Source of the DNA: Conchiformibius sp.
GTDB lineage: Bacteria; Pseudomonadota; Gammaproteobacteria; Burkholderiales; Neisseriaceae
Assembly (NCBI GenBank): GCA_029984035.1
Contig: JASBYJ010000001.1
Span: 337,615-401,614 of the forward strand
Length of the DNA stretch: 64,000 bases
Direction of reading: 5' to 3'
The notes below the pieces were generated by a model. The model saw nothing but the letters and a program-made list of their open reading frames with translations. It ran no database searches and had not been told where the DNA came from. This document shows, one piece after another, positions 8,917 to 15,637 of the stretch. Position 1 is the stretch's first letter; each line of letters opens with the position of its first letter. The translations under genes were made by a program, and so were the position numbers.

Positions 8917-9188
8917 GGTTTTTCAGGCAGTTTGCATTGTCGGATTTGCGTTCCAATCCAATCTGCGCTATTGGGATAGCTTGGGTTTATGCAAAATCAT
9001 CATCCGATATTTTATTTTTTCAGGCAGCCTGAAATGTGGAAAACTTTCCGTCATCTCTATGCAGTTAATTTTTATGGGTCGGGTTCTGCAAAGCCGTTTA
9101 TTTTGCAGGCCTGAAACACTGCTAACAACCACTCCCTTCCGTACAGGCGGGCATTGAAAAATCAGCTTTATAGGGGGAACTTTTCTTT

Positions 9189-9216
9189 TGACAACAAATA
9201 CTGACGCGCTAGGATG
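9189..9216 (+). promoter_or_regulatory. Promoter-like sequence without an obvious gene
   Basis: TTGACA is followed after 16 bases by TAGGAT. No plus-strand reading frame follows before the convergent coaBC gene ends at 9475, so any product would be non-coding or antisense to coaBC. Confidence 0.3.
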
Positions 9217-9359
9217 CATATCATTTGAAATTTTCTACTGCAATTTCTCCGCTGAAAATCAGTGCAATATAAAAAATACCGTTATTCCCATGCAGTCGTG
9301 AGTCCGAATGAGAGCAAAAGAAATGTTGATAAACATTGCTTGCCAAACATCATAGATGG

Positions 9360-9379
9360 ATTTCCGCTTGCGCGGAAAT
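9360..9379. repeat. dRS3-like inverted repeat
   Basis: ATTTCCGCTTGCGCGGAAAT has the same 6-8-6 layout as the neisserial dRS3 repeat (ATTCCC, eight bases, GGGAAT), with one changed base in each arm that keeps the pairing. Flanking ATGG and GGCGG resemble sequences around meningococcal dRS3 copies. Confidence 0.5.
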
Positions 9380-9474
9380 GGCGGGGCAGCGGTTTTCAGT
9401 CAATTGATGAGCATGGGTTGAAATTCTTCAAACTCTCATGCCTCCGCCTGTAAACAGGTAAGTGAATCAAAAAC

Positions 9475-10644
9475 TCACAGCAACTCCGCCACCCGCCGCA
9501 CAACCGCGTCCGCCGCATCGTCTTTGCCCATTTCAGGCAGCGCGGTTTCGGCAAAACCGTCCAGCAAAACAATGCGGTTGGTGGCTTTTCCCATCGCATC
9601 GGACACTTGGTTCGCCACCAAAAGCGGCACGTTTTTCTTAACGCGTTTGGCGCGGGCGTGGGCGAGCAGGTTTTCGCTTTCGGCGGCAAAGCCCACGCAA
9701 AACGGCGCATTCGGCAGCGCGGCAACCGTTTGCAAAATATCGGGATTTTCCGCCAATGCCAACACGGGCGCGGCATCGGATTTTTTGATTTTCTGCGCCG
9801 AAGCGTTGGCCACGCGGTAGTCGGTAACGGCGGCAACGGCAATAAATACGTCCGCGCCGTCCAAATTTTCCATTACCGCATCAAGCATTTCCCGCGCACT
9901 CAAGGCCTGTTGCGCCCGCACCAAACCGGCGGGAAGCGGCACCGACATTTTGCCGTACACCAGCCGCACCGCCGCGCCCGCCCGCCGGCACGCCCGCGCC
10001 AAGGCCGCGCCCATTTGTCCCGAAGAAATATTAGTGATGCCGCGCACGGGGTCAATCGCTTCGTAGCCCGCGCCCGCCGTCAGCAAAACCGTCTTTCCTG
10101 CCAATAATTTGGGCGACCACACATCGGGCAGCCAATCCGCCAGCGCCGCCGCTTCCAACATCCGTCCTTCGCCGGTTTCGCCGCAGGCCTGTTCGCCGTG
10201 CGCGGGCGGGAACACGGTGATGCCGTCTGCCTGTAATTGTTGGATATTGCGTTGGTTGGCGGGATTGTGCCACATTTGCACGTTCATCGCGGGCGCAAGG
10301 GCAAGCGGGCAGGTTCGCGCCGCCGCCAGTTCGGTAATCAGGTTGTCGGCGATGCCGTGCGCGATTTTCGCCAAGGTGTTGGCGGTGGCGGGGGCAATCA
10401 GCATCGCATCGGCGTTGCGGGTGGCGTTGATGTGCGCCATGCCGTTGCCCGCGCCGCCGTTTTCGGTCAAAACGGGATTGCCGCTCAAGGCTTGGAAGGT
10501 TTGCGCGGACACAAATTCCGTTGCGGCGCGGGACATGGCGACCGTTACCGTATGCCCTTGTTTTTTCAACAGGCGGACGAGTTCGCAGGATTTGTAGGCG
10601 GCGATGCCGCCGGTGATGGCGAGTAAAATGTGTTTGTTTGTCAT
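9475..10644 (-). CDS. coaBC: Bifunctional phosphopantothenoylcysteine synthetase/decarboxylase
   Basis: CoaBC makes 4'-phosphopantetheine for coenzyme A: the N-terminal FMN domain (CoaC) decarboxylates and the C-terminal domain (CoaB) ligates cysteine to phosphopantothenate with CTP. The 389-residue product starts with the flavoprotein motif LLAITGGIAAYKS, has the PAMNVQMW substrate motif near residue 118, and the CoaB segments GAGYEAIDPVRGITN and KIKKSD. The usual CoaB motif starts T-R-E; here it reads AGAGYE. The 5' ATG follows a partial uptake sequence. The coding region is visibly richer in CGC/GCC codons than its neighbours, suggesting recombination with a higher-GC relative. Confidence 0.94.
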   Translation of the reverse strand: MTNKHILLAITGGIAAYKSCELVRLLKKQGHTVTVAMSRAATEFVSAQTFQALSGNPVLTENGGAGNGMAHINATRNADAMLIAPATANTLAKIAHGIADNLITELAAARTCPLALAPAMNVQMWHNPANQRNIQQLQADGITVFPPAHGEQACGETGEGRMLEAAALADWLPDVWSPKLLAGKTVLLTAGAGYEAIDPVRGITNISSGQMGAALARACRRAGAAVRLVYGKMSVPLPAGLVRAQQALSAREMLDAVMENLDGADVFIAVAAVTDYRVANASAQKIKKSDAAPVLALAENPDILQTVAALPNAPFCVGFAAESENLLAHARAKRVKKNVPLLVANQVSDAMGKATNRIVLLDGFAETALPEMGKDDAADAVVRRVAELL

Positions 10645-10665
10645 GGGAAACTTTCAGGCTGCCTG

Positions 10666-11127
10666 TTATCGGTGTTCGAGAAAATCTTGTTGTGTGTTGC
10701 GCGGTGTGTCTTTAACGACAAAATCGCCTTCTATAATGTCGCCGTTATCACGGTTTGGGGCGGTGCGGTGCCGTTGCCGGCTGCCTGAAAAGGGAGTGCC
10801 TTTCCCTTGAAAGGTAAACGGCAGCAGCAGAAAAATACTGCACAAGGTGGACACGAAACCGGGCAGCATCAGCAGAACGCCTGCCAACGGAATACGCAGA
10901 GGCCACAGCATTTGGTAAAGCGAAATACGGTTGCCGCTTCGCAGCACTTCGCTGCCGGTGATGATGGCCGCCAGGCCTGCGGTGCGGCGGATGACGAACA
11001 AGCCGCCGAAGAAACACAATACCATCAGCAACAGCGTAGCGGGCGCGCCGATGGCACTTGCCATCCATACTACCGACACCAGTTCCAATACGGCGAAAAT
11101 CACAAAACCTATACCGAAAAAACGCAT
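10666..11127 (-). CDS. fxsA: FxsA family membrane protein
   Basis: FxsA is a small inner-membrane protein whose E. coli member affects exclusion of phage T7; its cell role is unclear. The predicted product has an N-terminal transmembrane helix (MRFFGIGFVIFAVLELVSVVWM), a second hydrophobic segment, the family glycine/proline region PLAGVLLMLPGFVSTLCSIFLLLPF, and a short polar tail. The frame extends upstream to 11178, but the family N-terminus and a GGGG box support ATG 11127. The tail after the last helix (GSRQRHRTAPNRDNGDIIEGD) is as usual for the group. It lies 21 bases upstream of coaBC on the same strand and may be co-transcribed. Confidence 0.85.
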   Translation of the reverse strand: MRFFGIGFVIFAVLELVSVVWMASAIGAPATLLLMVLCFFGGLFVIRRTAGLAAIITGSEVLRSGNRISLYQMLWPLRIPLAGVLLMLPGFVSTLCSIFLLLPFTFQGKGTPFSGSRQRHRTAPNRDNGDIIEGDFVVKDTPRNTQQDFLEHR

Positions 11128-11235
11128 AAATCTACCCCGAAACAATGTGGCTGCAACATAAAGCCATTGTGCGGACAATGCAAGTATCTGTGTCGGTATG
11201 GCTTGTAAAAAACGGTAAACACGCGGGGTATTCGC

Positions 11236-11241
11236 TATAAT
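11236..11241 (+). promoter_or_regulatory. -10 box of hisF
   Basis: TATAAT lies 42 bases before the hisF start; no good -35 is seen 16-18 bases upstream. The uptake sequence between it and the start would be in the 5' leader. Confidence 0.35.
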
Positions 11242-11282
11242 GCGTGCTTTCAGGCTGCCTGAAAAGTGATAGAGGAGTGATT

Positions 11283-12050
11283 ATGGCATTGGCGAAACGG
11301 ATTATTCCCTGCTTGGACGTGGATAACGGACGCGTGGTGAAAGGCGTGAATTTTGTCGGGCTGCGCGATGCGGGCGACCCTGTGGACGTGGCAAAGCGTT
11401 ATAACGATGAGGGGGCGGACGAACTCACTTTTTTGGATATTACCGCCAGCAGTGATAACCGCAATACGATTTTGCATGTGATAGAAGCAGTGGCTTCCCA
11501 AGTGTTTATTCCGCTGACTGTGGGCGGCGGCGTGCGTTCCGTAGCGGATATACGCCGTTTGCTGAATGCCGGTGCGGACAAGGTGAGCATTAATACTGCC
11601 GCGGTACACCGCCCTGATTTGGTAGATGAAGCGGCCGGATTTTTCGGCTCGCAGGCGATTGTCGTGGCTGTCGATGCCAAAGCGGTTGACGGGGATAATT
11701 CGCGTTGGCACGTATTCACGCACGGCGGGCGCAACGATACGGGATTGGACGCTGTGGCGTGGGCAAAGGAAATGCAAAGACGCGGTGCAGGGGAAATTTT
11801 ATTAACCAGCATGGACAGGGACGGCACCAAGCAGGGTTTTAATCTGCCTTTGACGCGTGCGGTTTCGGAAGCGGTGGATATTCCGGTGATTGCTTCGGGC
11901 GGCGTAGGTGATGTGCATCACTTGGTAGAGGGTATTGCGCAGGGTAAAGCGGATGCGGTGTTGGCCGCCAGTATTTTCCATTTCGGCGAGGTGGGAATCC
12001 GCGAGGCGAAGAAGGCTATGCGTGCCGCCGGGATTGAAGTGAGATTGTAA
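11283..12050 (+). CDS. hisF: Imidazole glycerol phosphate synthase subunit HisF
   Basis: HisF is the cyclase subunit that, with HisH glutaminase, forms IGP and AICAR in histidine synthesis. The 255-residue TIM barrel begins MALAKRIIPCLDVDNGRVVKG, with catalytic Asp11, and has the second catalytic Asp in VVAVDAKAVDG near residue 130, plus the phosphate loops VGGGVRS and ASGGVGD. GAGGAG at 11272-11277 sets the start at 11283; an in-frame ATG at 11244 is not needed. No other his gene is adjacent, so the pathway is scattered, as in other Neisseriaceae. Confidence 0.96.
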   Translation: MALAKRIIPCLDVDNGRVVKGVNFVGLRDAGDPVDVAKRYNDEGADELTFLDITASSDNRNTILHVIEAVASQVFIPLTVGGGVRSVADIRRLLNAGADKVSINTAAVHRPDLVDEAAGFFGSQAIVVAVDAKAVDGDNSRWHVFTHGGRNDTGLDAVAWAKEMQRRGAGEILLTSMDRDGTKQGFNLPLTRAVSEAVDIPVIASGGVGDVHHLVEGIAQGKADAVLAASIFHFGEVGIREAKKAMRAAGIEVRL

Positions 12051-12094
12051 GGCTGCCTGAAAGCTGTTTGTGGCTTGTCTTTTTCGGATTGGGC

Positions 12095-12260
12095 TGCCTT
12101 GTATATTGTAAGCTTCACTTAGAAGCTGATATATAAGCAAAAACCCAAAATATATAAAGCTCCCAAACGTTCATCATGTTTAAGGAGCTTTTCGTATGAG
12201 TATCACCATTTTCAACTGTCTTAAAGATTTGGCTTTAACGGCTCAAAAGCTTTCAGCTTA
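12095..12260 (+). repeat. Dispersed copy of the 59 kb repeat family (stem-loop element)
   Basis: This stretch aligns with the 296 bp repeats at 59-60 kb: TATTGTAAGC, a short stem-loop, an A-rich linker, CTCCCAAACG, CATGTTTAAGG, then ATG and a run matching GTCTTAAAGA and TTGGCTT. Hairpin I is AGCTTC-ACTTA-GAAGCT (12111-12127). Hairpin II is AAAGCTCC (12156-12163) with GGAGCTTT (12184-12191), followed by T bases like a terminator. A -10-like TATATT lies at 12102-12107. Divergence from the 59 kb copies is considerable, so this is an old copy. It may encode a small RNA of roughly 90 nt. Confidence 0.6.
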
Positions 12261-12420
12261 TTTCTTGTCTAAAGTTTCATCTGATAATCATTCTGAAACG
12301 GGAATGGCGGGAAGAAAAATACCCGTTCGGATTTTATGGCGGAAATCATTTCATAAACAGGCCATGTTTTCAGACGGCTTTTTCAGGCTGCCTGAAGTGT
12401 TTGATGAGATGGCGCCATGA
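12196..12420 (+). CDS. Hypothetical 74-residue protein inside the dispersed repeat
   Basis: An ATG just after hairpin II opens 74 codons (MSITIFNCLKDLALTAQKLS). The first 25 or so codons align with the short frame in the 59 kb repeats, where a one-base deletion shifts the frame and gives a 24-residue peptide. The rest runs through a meningococcal-type uptake sequence and a simDUS, read as SDGFFRLPE, which is a sign of translated non-coding DNA. Whether it is expressed is doubtful. Confidence 0.2.
   Translation: MSITIFNCLKDLALTAQKLSAYFLSKVSSDNHSETGMAGRKIPVRILWRKSFHKQAMFSDGFFRLPEVFDEMAP
12369..12378 (-). repeat. Meningococcal-type uptake sequence (GCCGTCTGAA)
   Basis: TTCAGACGGC on the plus strand is the complement of the 10-base DUS of N. 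meningitidis and N. gonorrhoeae. It sits four bases from a local simDUS copy (12382-12396). I noticed no other exact copy in the window. Confidence 0.7.
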
Positions 12421-12535
12421 TTCGGCGATAGGGCTTATGCCGGAAGACGGGTTATGTTTTGTGCTGTCGCCAAAGAGCGGGTTGGCATGACTAAAGAGTG
12501 TGCCTTAATTGAGGATTCTGCGTATTGTGCCCAGT

Positions 12536-12613
12536 ATGATTAAGCTGGTGGCAAAACCAAGCCTTAGTAAGAAAACCACCAGTAAGAAAACCACCAGTAA
12601 GAAAACTAATTAA
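12536..12613 (+). CDS. Possible 25-residue lysine-rich peptide with SKKTT repeats
   Basis: ATG at 12536 opens MIKLVAKPSL followed by three SKKT-type repeats encoded by a 15-base tandem repeat (12566-12606), then a stop. There is no clear ribosome site. The frame is open upstream to 12509 and would read LRILRIVPSMIKLVAK, faintly like the S4 end of an ion-channel protein, so it could instead be the tail of a decayed gene. Confidence 0.2.
   Translation: MIKLVAKPSLSKKTTSKKTTSKKTN
12566..12606 (+). repeat. 15-base tandem repeat, 2.7 copies
   Basis: The unit AGTAAGAAAACCACC occurs at 12566, 12581 and, partly, 12596. The period of 15 keeps a reading frame (Ser-Lys-Lys-Thr-Thr). Confidence 0.9.
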
Positions 12614-12806
12614 GCGCGCGGCGTAAAGTTGCTCTGTCTGCTATATGCTTGGCAGGCGTGGCGGGTATATGGTTCGGGTAGGTTTCAGGCTGCCTGAAGG
12701 CTTAACTTTCGGCTGCTTGTTCTTGCAGATGTGCGCCGTTTTTCTTTACAATCGCGCGTTTGCGGCTGTTCGGCCGCCTGTTTGTTCAAAAGACTGAGGA
12801 ATACTG

Positions 12807-14222
12807 ATGCGCTATAAGACCGCTGTTGCCTGTGCTTTAACCACTGTTTCCGTTCCTGCTGCTTCGGCGGGGTTGGACGGCGCGGGTCTCAGTTTGTTAT
12901 GGGGCTTGCCGTTTGCTCTGATTTTGCTTTCGATTGCAACCGGCCCGCTGCTTTTTTCGCATACTTGGCATCATCACTTTGGAAAAATCACCGCTGCTTT
13001 GACTTTGTTGTTTCTGATTCCCTTTACTTGGGTGTTCGGTGTTTCCGAAAGCGTGCATCTGGTGGCACATGCTTTGGTGGGTGAGTATATCCCGTTTATT
13101 TTGCTGCTGTTTGCTTTGTACACCATATCGGGCGGTATTTTGGTATGGGGAAATCTGCACGGTTCGCCCAAGCTCAATACGGGTATTTTGGCTGTCGGCA
13201 CGCTGTTGGCATCCTTGATGGGGACGACCGGCGCGGCGATGCTGTTAATCAGACCGCTTTTGAAAGCAAACGACAACCGTAAACACAATGTCCATGTAGT
13301 GGTGTTTTTCATTTTCTTGGTGGCCAATATAGGCGGCGGTTTGACACCTTTGGGCGACCCGCCTTTGTTTTTGGGCTTTTTAAAGGGCGTGGATTTTATG
13401 TGGACGGTGAAACATATGCTGCTGCCCGTATTGTTTAGCTCTGTAGTGCTGCTACTGATTTTTTATTTTTTGGACAGCTATTATTTCAGGCAGGCAGATG
13501 AAATTCTGCCCAAAGATGCTTCTCCCGACAGCGAAAAACTGCAATTATTCGGCAAATGGAATTTTCTGCTGCTGGCCGGCGTTGTTGCCGCAGTGTTGAT
13601 GTCGGGATTGTGGAAACCCGACCATCCGGGGATTGATGTGTTGGGAACGCCTTATCCGCTGCAAAATCTATTGCGCGATGCCTTGTTGCTGGTGTTGGCG
13701 GGCGTGTCGTTGTGGATTACGCCCAAGCAGGTGCGTGCGGGCAATGAGTTCAATTGGGAACCGATTGCGGAAGTGGGCAAGCTGTTTTTGGGTATTTTCA
13801 TTACCATTTCGCCTGTGTTGGCGATATTGCAGGCAGGCAGCCGCGGTGCGTTTGCAGGTTTGATGGCCTTGATGCACGGCGGCAACGGCGAACCGGTTAA
13901 CGGTATGTATTTTTGGATGACGGGTCTGCTTTCCGCTTTTCTGGATAATGCGCCGACTTATTTGGTGTTTTTCAATATGGCGGGCGGCGATGCGCATGAG
14001 TTGATGCACGGGGTATTGATGCAGACTTTACTGGCGGTTTCGATGGGTTCCGTGTTTATGGGTGCTCTCAGCTATATCGGTAACGCGCCGAATTTTATGG
14101 TGAAGGCGATTGCCGAAAGGCGCAAAGTCGCCATGCCGAGCTTTTTCGGCTATATGGTGTGGTCGTTTGGTTTTTTGGTACCGCTTTTTGTTGTCCAGAC
14201 TTTGGTTTTCTTTGTTCGGTAA
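12807..14222 (+). CDS. nhaD: NhaD-type Na+/H+ antiporter
   Basis: The 471-residue protein is a polytopic inner-membrane transporter of the ion-transporter superfamily, closest in my judgement to NhaD sodium/proton antiporters. It has a short hydrophobic N-terminus ending ASAGLDGAG, about twelve further hydrophobic segments, the family stretch GNLHGSPKLNTGILAVGTLL, the loop ANIGGGLTPLGDPPL (a conserved re-entrant substrate loop) and FLDNAPTYLVFFN in the second half. GAGGAA precedes the ATG. It stands alone with its own terminator. Other IT-superfamily substrates such as citrate cannot be ruled out by eye. Confidence 0.85.
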   Translation: MRYKTAVACALTTVSVPAASAGLDGAGLSLLWGLPFALILLSIATGPLLFSHTWHHHFGKITAALTLLFLIPFTWVFGVSESVHLVAHALVGEYIPFILLLFALYTISGGILVWGNLHGSPKLNTGILAVGTLLASLMGTTGAAMLLIRPLLKANDNRKHNVHVVVFFIFLVANIGGGLTPLGDPPLFLGFLKGVDFMWTVKHMLLPVLFSSVVLLLIFYFLDSYYFRQADEILPKDASPDSEKLQLFGKWNFLLLAGVVAAVLMSGLWKPDHPGIDVLGTPYPLQNLLRDALLLVLAGVSLWITPKQVRAGNEFNWEPIAEVGKLFLGIFITISPVLAILQAGSRGAFAGLMALMHGGNGEPVNGMYFWMTGLLSAFLDNAPTYLVFFNMAGGDAHELMHGVLMQTLLAVSMGSVFMGALSYIGNAPNFMVKAIAERRKVAMPSFFGYMVWSFGFLVPLFVVQTLVFFVR

Positions 14223-14247
14223 ATAACGGCAGCATGGAAATACCAAC

Positions 14248-14278
14248 AAAAAAGCAGGCAAGGATTGCCTGCTTTTTT
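14248..14278 (+). terminator. Terminator after nhaD
   Basis: AAAAAAGCAGGCAA (14248-14261) pairs with TTGCCTGCTTTTTT (14265-14278) around GGA. The A and T ends let it work in both directions. Confidence 0.88.
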
Positions 14279-14356
14279 ATATCGCTTGCAACGGATTTTC
14301 AATCTGTTGCGTTCGGTGCGGATACGCTTGGGCGTTGTGTGTTTTACATGAAACGG

Positions 14357-14644
14357 TTATGCGTGGTGGCTGTGTTCATGTTCGGGTTCGGCCAAAATGG
14401 CTTCGTAGCGTCCGCTTTCTATCAGTTCGCGCAATTCTTCCAGGTCGTCCATGCCTTCCACGTAATCGGCTTCGGCGGTTTCCGTCAGGTCGGGCGGCAA
14501 TACGGCGGCGCTGCCGTTTTCAGGCAGCCATGCGATGAGATAGGCATTAGCGGTTTGCCAGTATTCGGTATGTTGGGGCAAGGGTGCGCCGTAGGCATGG
14601 TTGAATTGGTTTTGTTGTTGTTCCGAAGGGATGAAGGGTTGCAT
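14357..14644 (-). CDS. Hypothetical acidic protein with histidine-rich C-terminus
   Basis: I do not recognise this 95-residue protein. It is acidic, has no membrane segment, contains a predicted helical stretch DLEELRELIESGRYEAILAE, and ends EHEHSHHA, which could bind a metal ion. AGGAATT lies upstream of the ATG at 14644, supporting translation. An internal uptake sequence is read as WLPENGS. It is 65 bases downstream of the hemerythrin gene on the same strand, so the two may be one transcript. Confidence 0.65.
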   Translation of the reverse strand: MQPFIPSEQQQNQFNHAYGAPLPQHTEYWQTANAYLIAWLPENGSAAVLPPDLTETAEADYVEGMDDLEELRELIESGRYEAILAEPEHEHSHHA

Positions 14645-14709
14645 ATCAATTCCTGTTTAAGGGTTGCGGGAAATCAAACGGAAGGGCTGAGACTTTCAGG
14701 CAGCCAATC

Positions 14710-15069
14710 TTATAGGGCGTATTGTTCCAAAGCGGGGAACAGTTCGCGTTCTTCGAAACGGGCGTGGTCGCGCAGCAGTGTGGCAAATTCGGTATTCCAT
14801 TGCGCGTCGTCGAAACGGGCTGCCTGAAAGAGTTGCCTTAGTCGTGCGTGTTCGGTTTCAAAGCGTTGTTTCAGTGTGGGTTCGGGCAGTTTGTGCCATA
14901 GCGGGGCGAATTGTTGCTCTTCTTGTGCGAAGTGTCGTTCCAAGTCGTCCAGATGGCCGGTGATGGCTTGGCTGTGATTACGATCGGGTTCGCGCAAAAT
15001 CCGCAGACACAGTGCCAATGCATGGTGGTGTTCTTGTGATAGGGGAATCAGTGCGGGATGGCGTTTCAT
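14710..15069 (-). CDS. Hemerythrin-domain protein
   Basis: The 119-residue product is a single HHE cation-binding domain: the di-iron ligands are visible as H-spaced motifs SQEHHHALAL, LERHFAQEEQQF, ETEHARLRQLF and LLRDHARFEERELF along four helices. Such proteins bind oxygen or nitric oxide or support iron-sulfur repair. The gene is divergent from nsrR, the nitric-oxide-sensing repressor, which makes an NO role plausible (inference). The Shine-Dalgarno AAGGAAG, six bases before the ATG, directly abuts the end of an uptake sequence. Confidence 0.85.
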   Translation of the reverse strand: MKRHPALIPLSQEHHHALALCLRILREPDRNHSQAITGHLDDLERHFAQEEQQFAPLWHKLPEPTLKQRFETEHARLRQLFQAARFDDAQWNTEFATLLRDHARFEERELFPALEQYAL

Positions 15070-15101
15070 GACAACTTCCTTTCAGGCAGCCTGCTTCGGG
15101 T

Positions 15102-15107
15102 TATAAT
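15102..15107 (+). promoter_or_regulatory. -10 box of nsrR
   Basis: TATAAT lies 39 bases before the nsrR ATG in the 77-base divergent gap. The position of a -35 box is occupied by an uptake sequence, giving only TTTCAG at 16 bases spacing. I see no clear NsrR palindrome. Confidence 0.35.
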
Positions 15108-15146
15108 ATCGAGCGATTATGAAACTTTAGCTTTGTTCTGACAACT

Positions 15147-15593
15147 ATGTATTTAACCCAGCAAACCGATTATGCCTTGCGTGTGCTGATTTATGCTGCC
15201 GTTAATGATGACGGCTTGGTCAATATCGCCGATATTGCGAAGGCTTACGATATTTCCAGAAGCCATTTGATGAAGGTGGTAACCGCCTTGGTGAAAGGCG
15301 GTTTTTTGGCCAGTGTGCGCGGCAAGGGCGGCGGATTGAAGTTGGGACGGCCGGCGGAGGCAATCAAAATCGGTGCGGTGGTGAGATTGATGGAGCCGAT
15401 GCCCTTGGTGGAGTGTTTCAGCGAAGGCAACCGCTGTGTGATTACGGCCCATTGCCGTCTTGCCAACATCTTATACGGCAGCGTCAGCGCCTTTTTGCAT
15501 CATTTGGACGGTTTTACATTGGCCGATTTGATTAATGCGCCGCTGCACAAAATGCTGCACCAACCTGCAATTGAGATTGTTCAGGCTGCCTGA
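15147..15593 (+). CDS. nsrR: Rrf2-family nitric-oxide-sensitive repressor NsrR
   Basis: NsrR represses NO-detoxification genes until NO damages its iron-sulfur cluster. The 148-residue protein has an N-terminal winged helix (MYLTQQTDYALRVLIYAA, ISRSHLMKVVTALVKGGF), the wing GKGGGLKLGRP, and the three cluster cysteines at 90, 97 and 103 (VECFSEGNRCVITAHC), the spacing found in the neisserial NsrR. Length is normal. The last three codons and stop, CAG GCT GCC TGA, come from an uptake sequence. It is divergent from the hemerythrin gene and 44 bases ahead of hemC. Confidence 0.92.
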   Translation: MYLTQQTDYALRVLIYAAVNDDGLVNIADIAKAYDISRSHLMKVVTALVKGGFLASVRGKGGGLKLGRPAEAIKIGAVVRLMEPMPLVECFSEGNRCVITAHCRLANILYGSVSAFLHHLDGFTLADLINAPLHKMLHQPAIEIVQAA

Positions 15594-15637
15594 AAACTGT
15601 TAGACTTGCGGGCTGTTTTACCTATGGGTAACGATGT

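Larger units (their letters stand above)
8648..9474. other. Long intergenic gap with repeats and orphan signals
   Basis: No coding frame here looks real. The stretch holds two uptake sequences each followed by almost the same block CTGAAAYGTGGAAAACTT (near 8805 and 9026), a strong hairpin with T-run at 8886-8916, a promoter-like TTGACA at 9189, and a dRS3-like inverted repeat at 9360-9379. The mix suggests accumulated mobile and regulatory debris. Confidence 0.5.
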
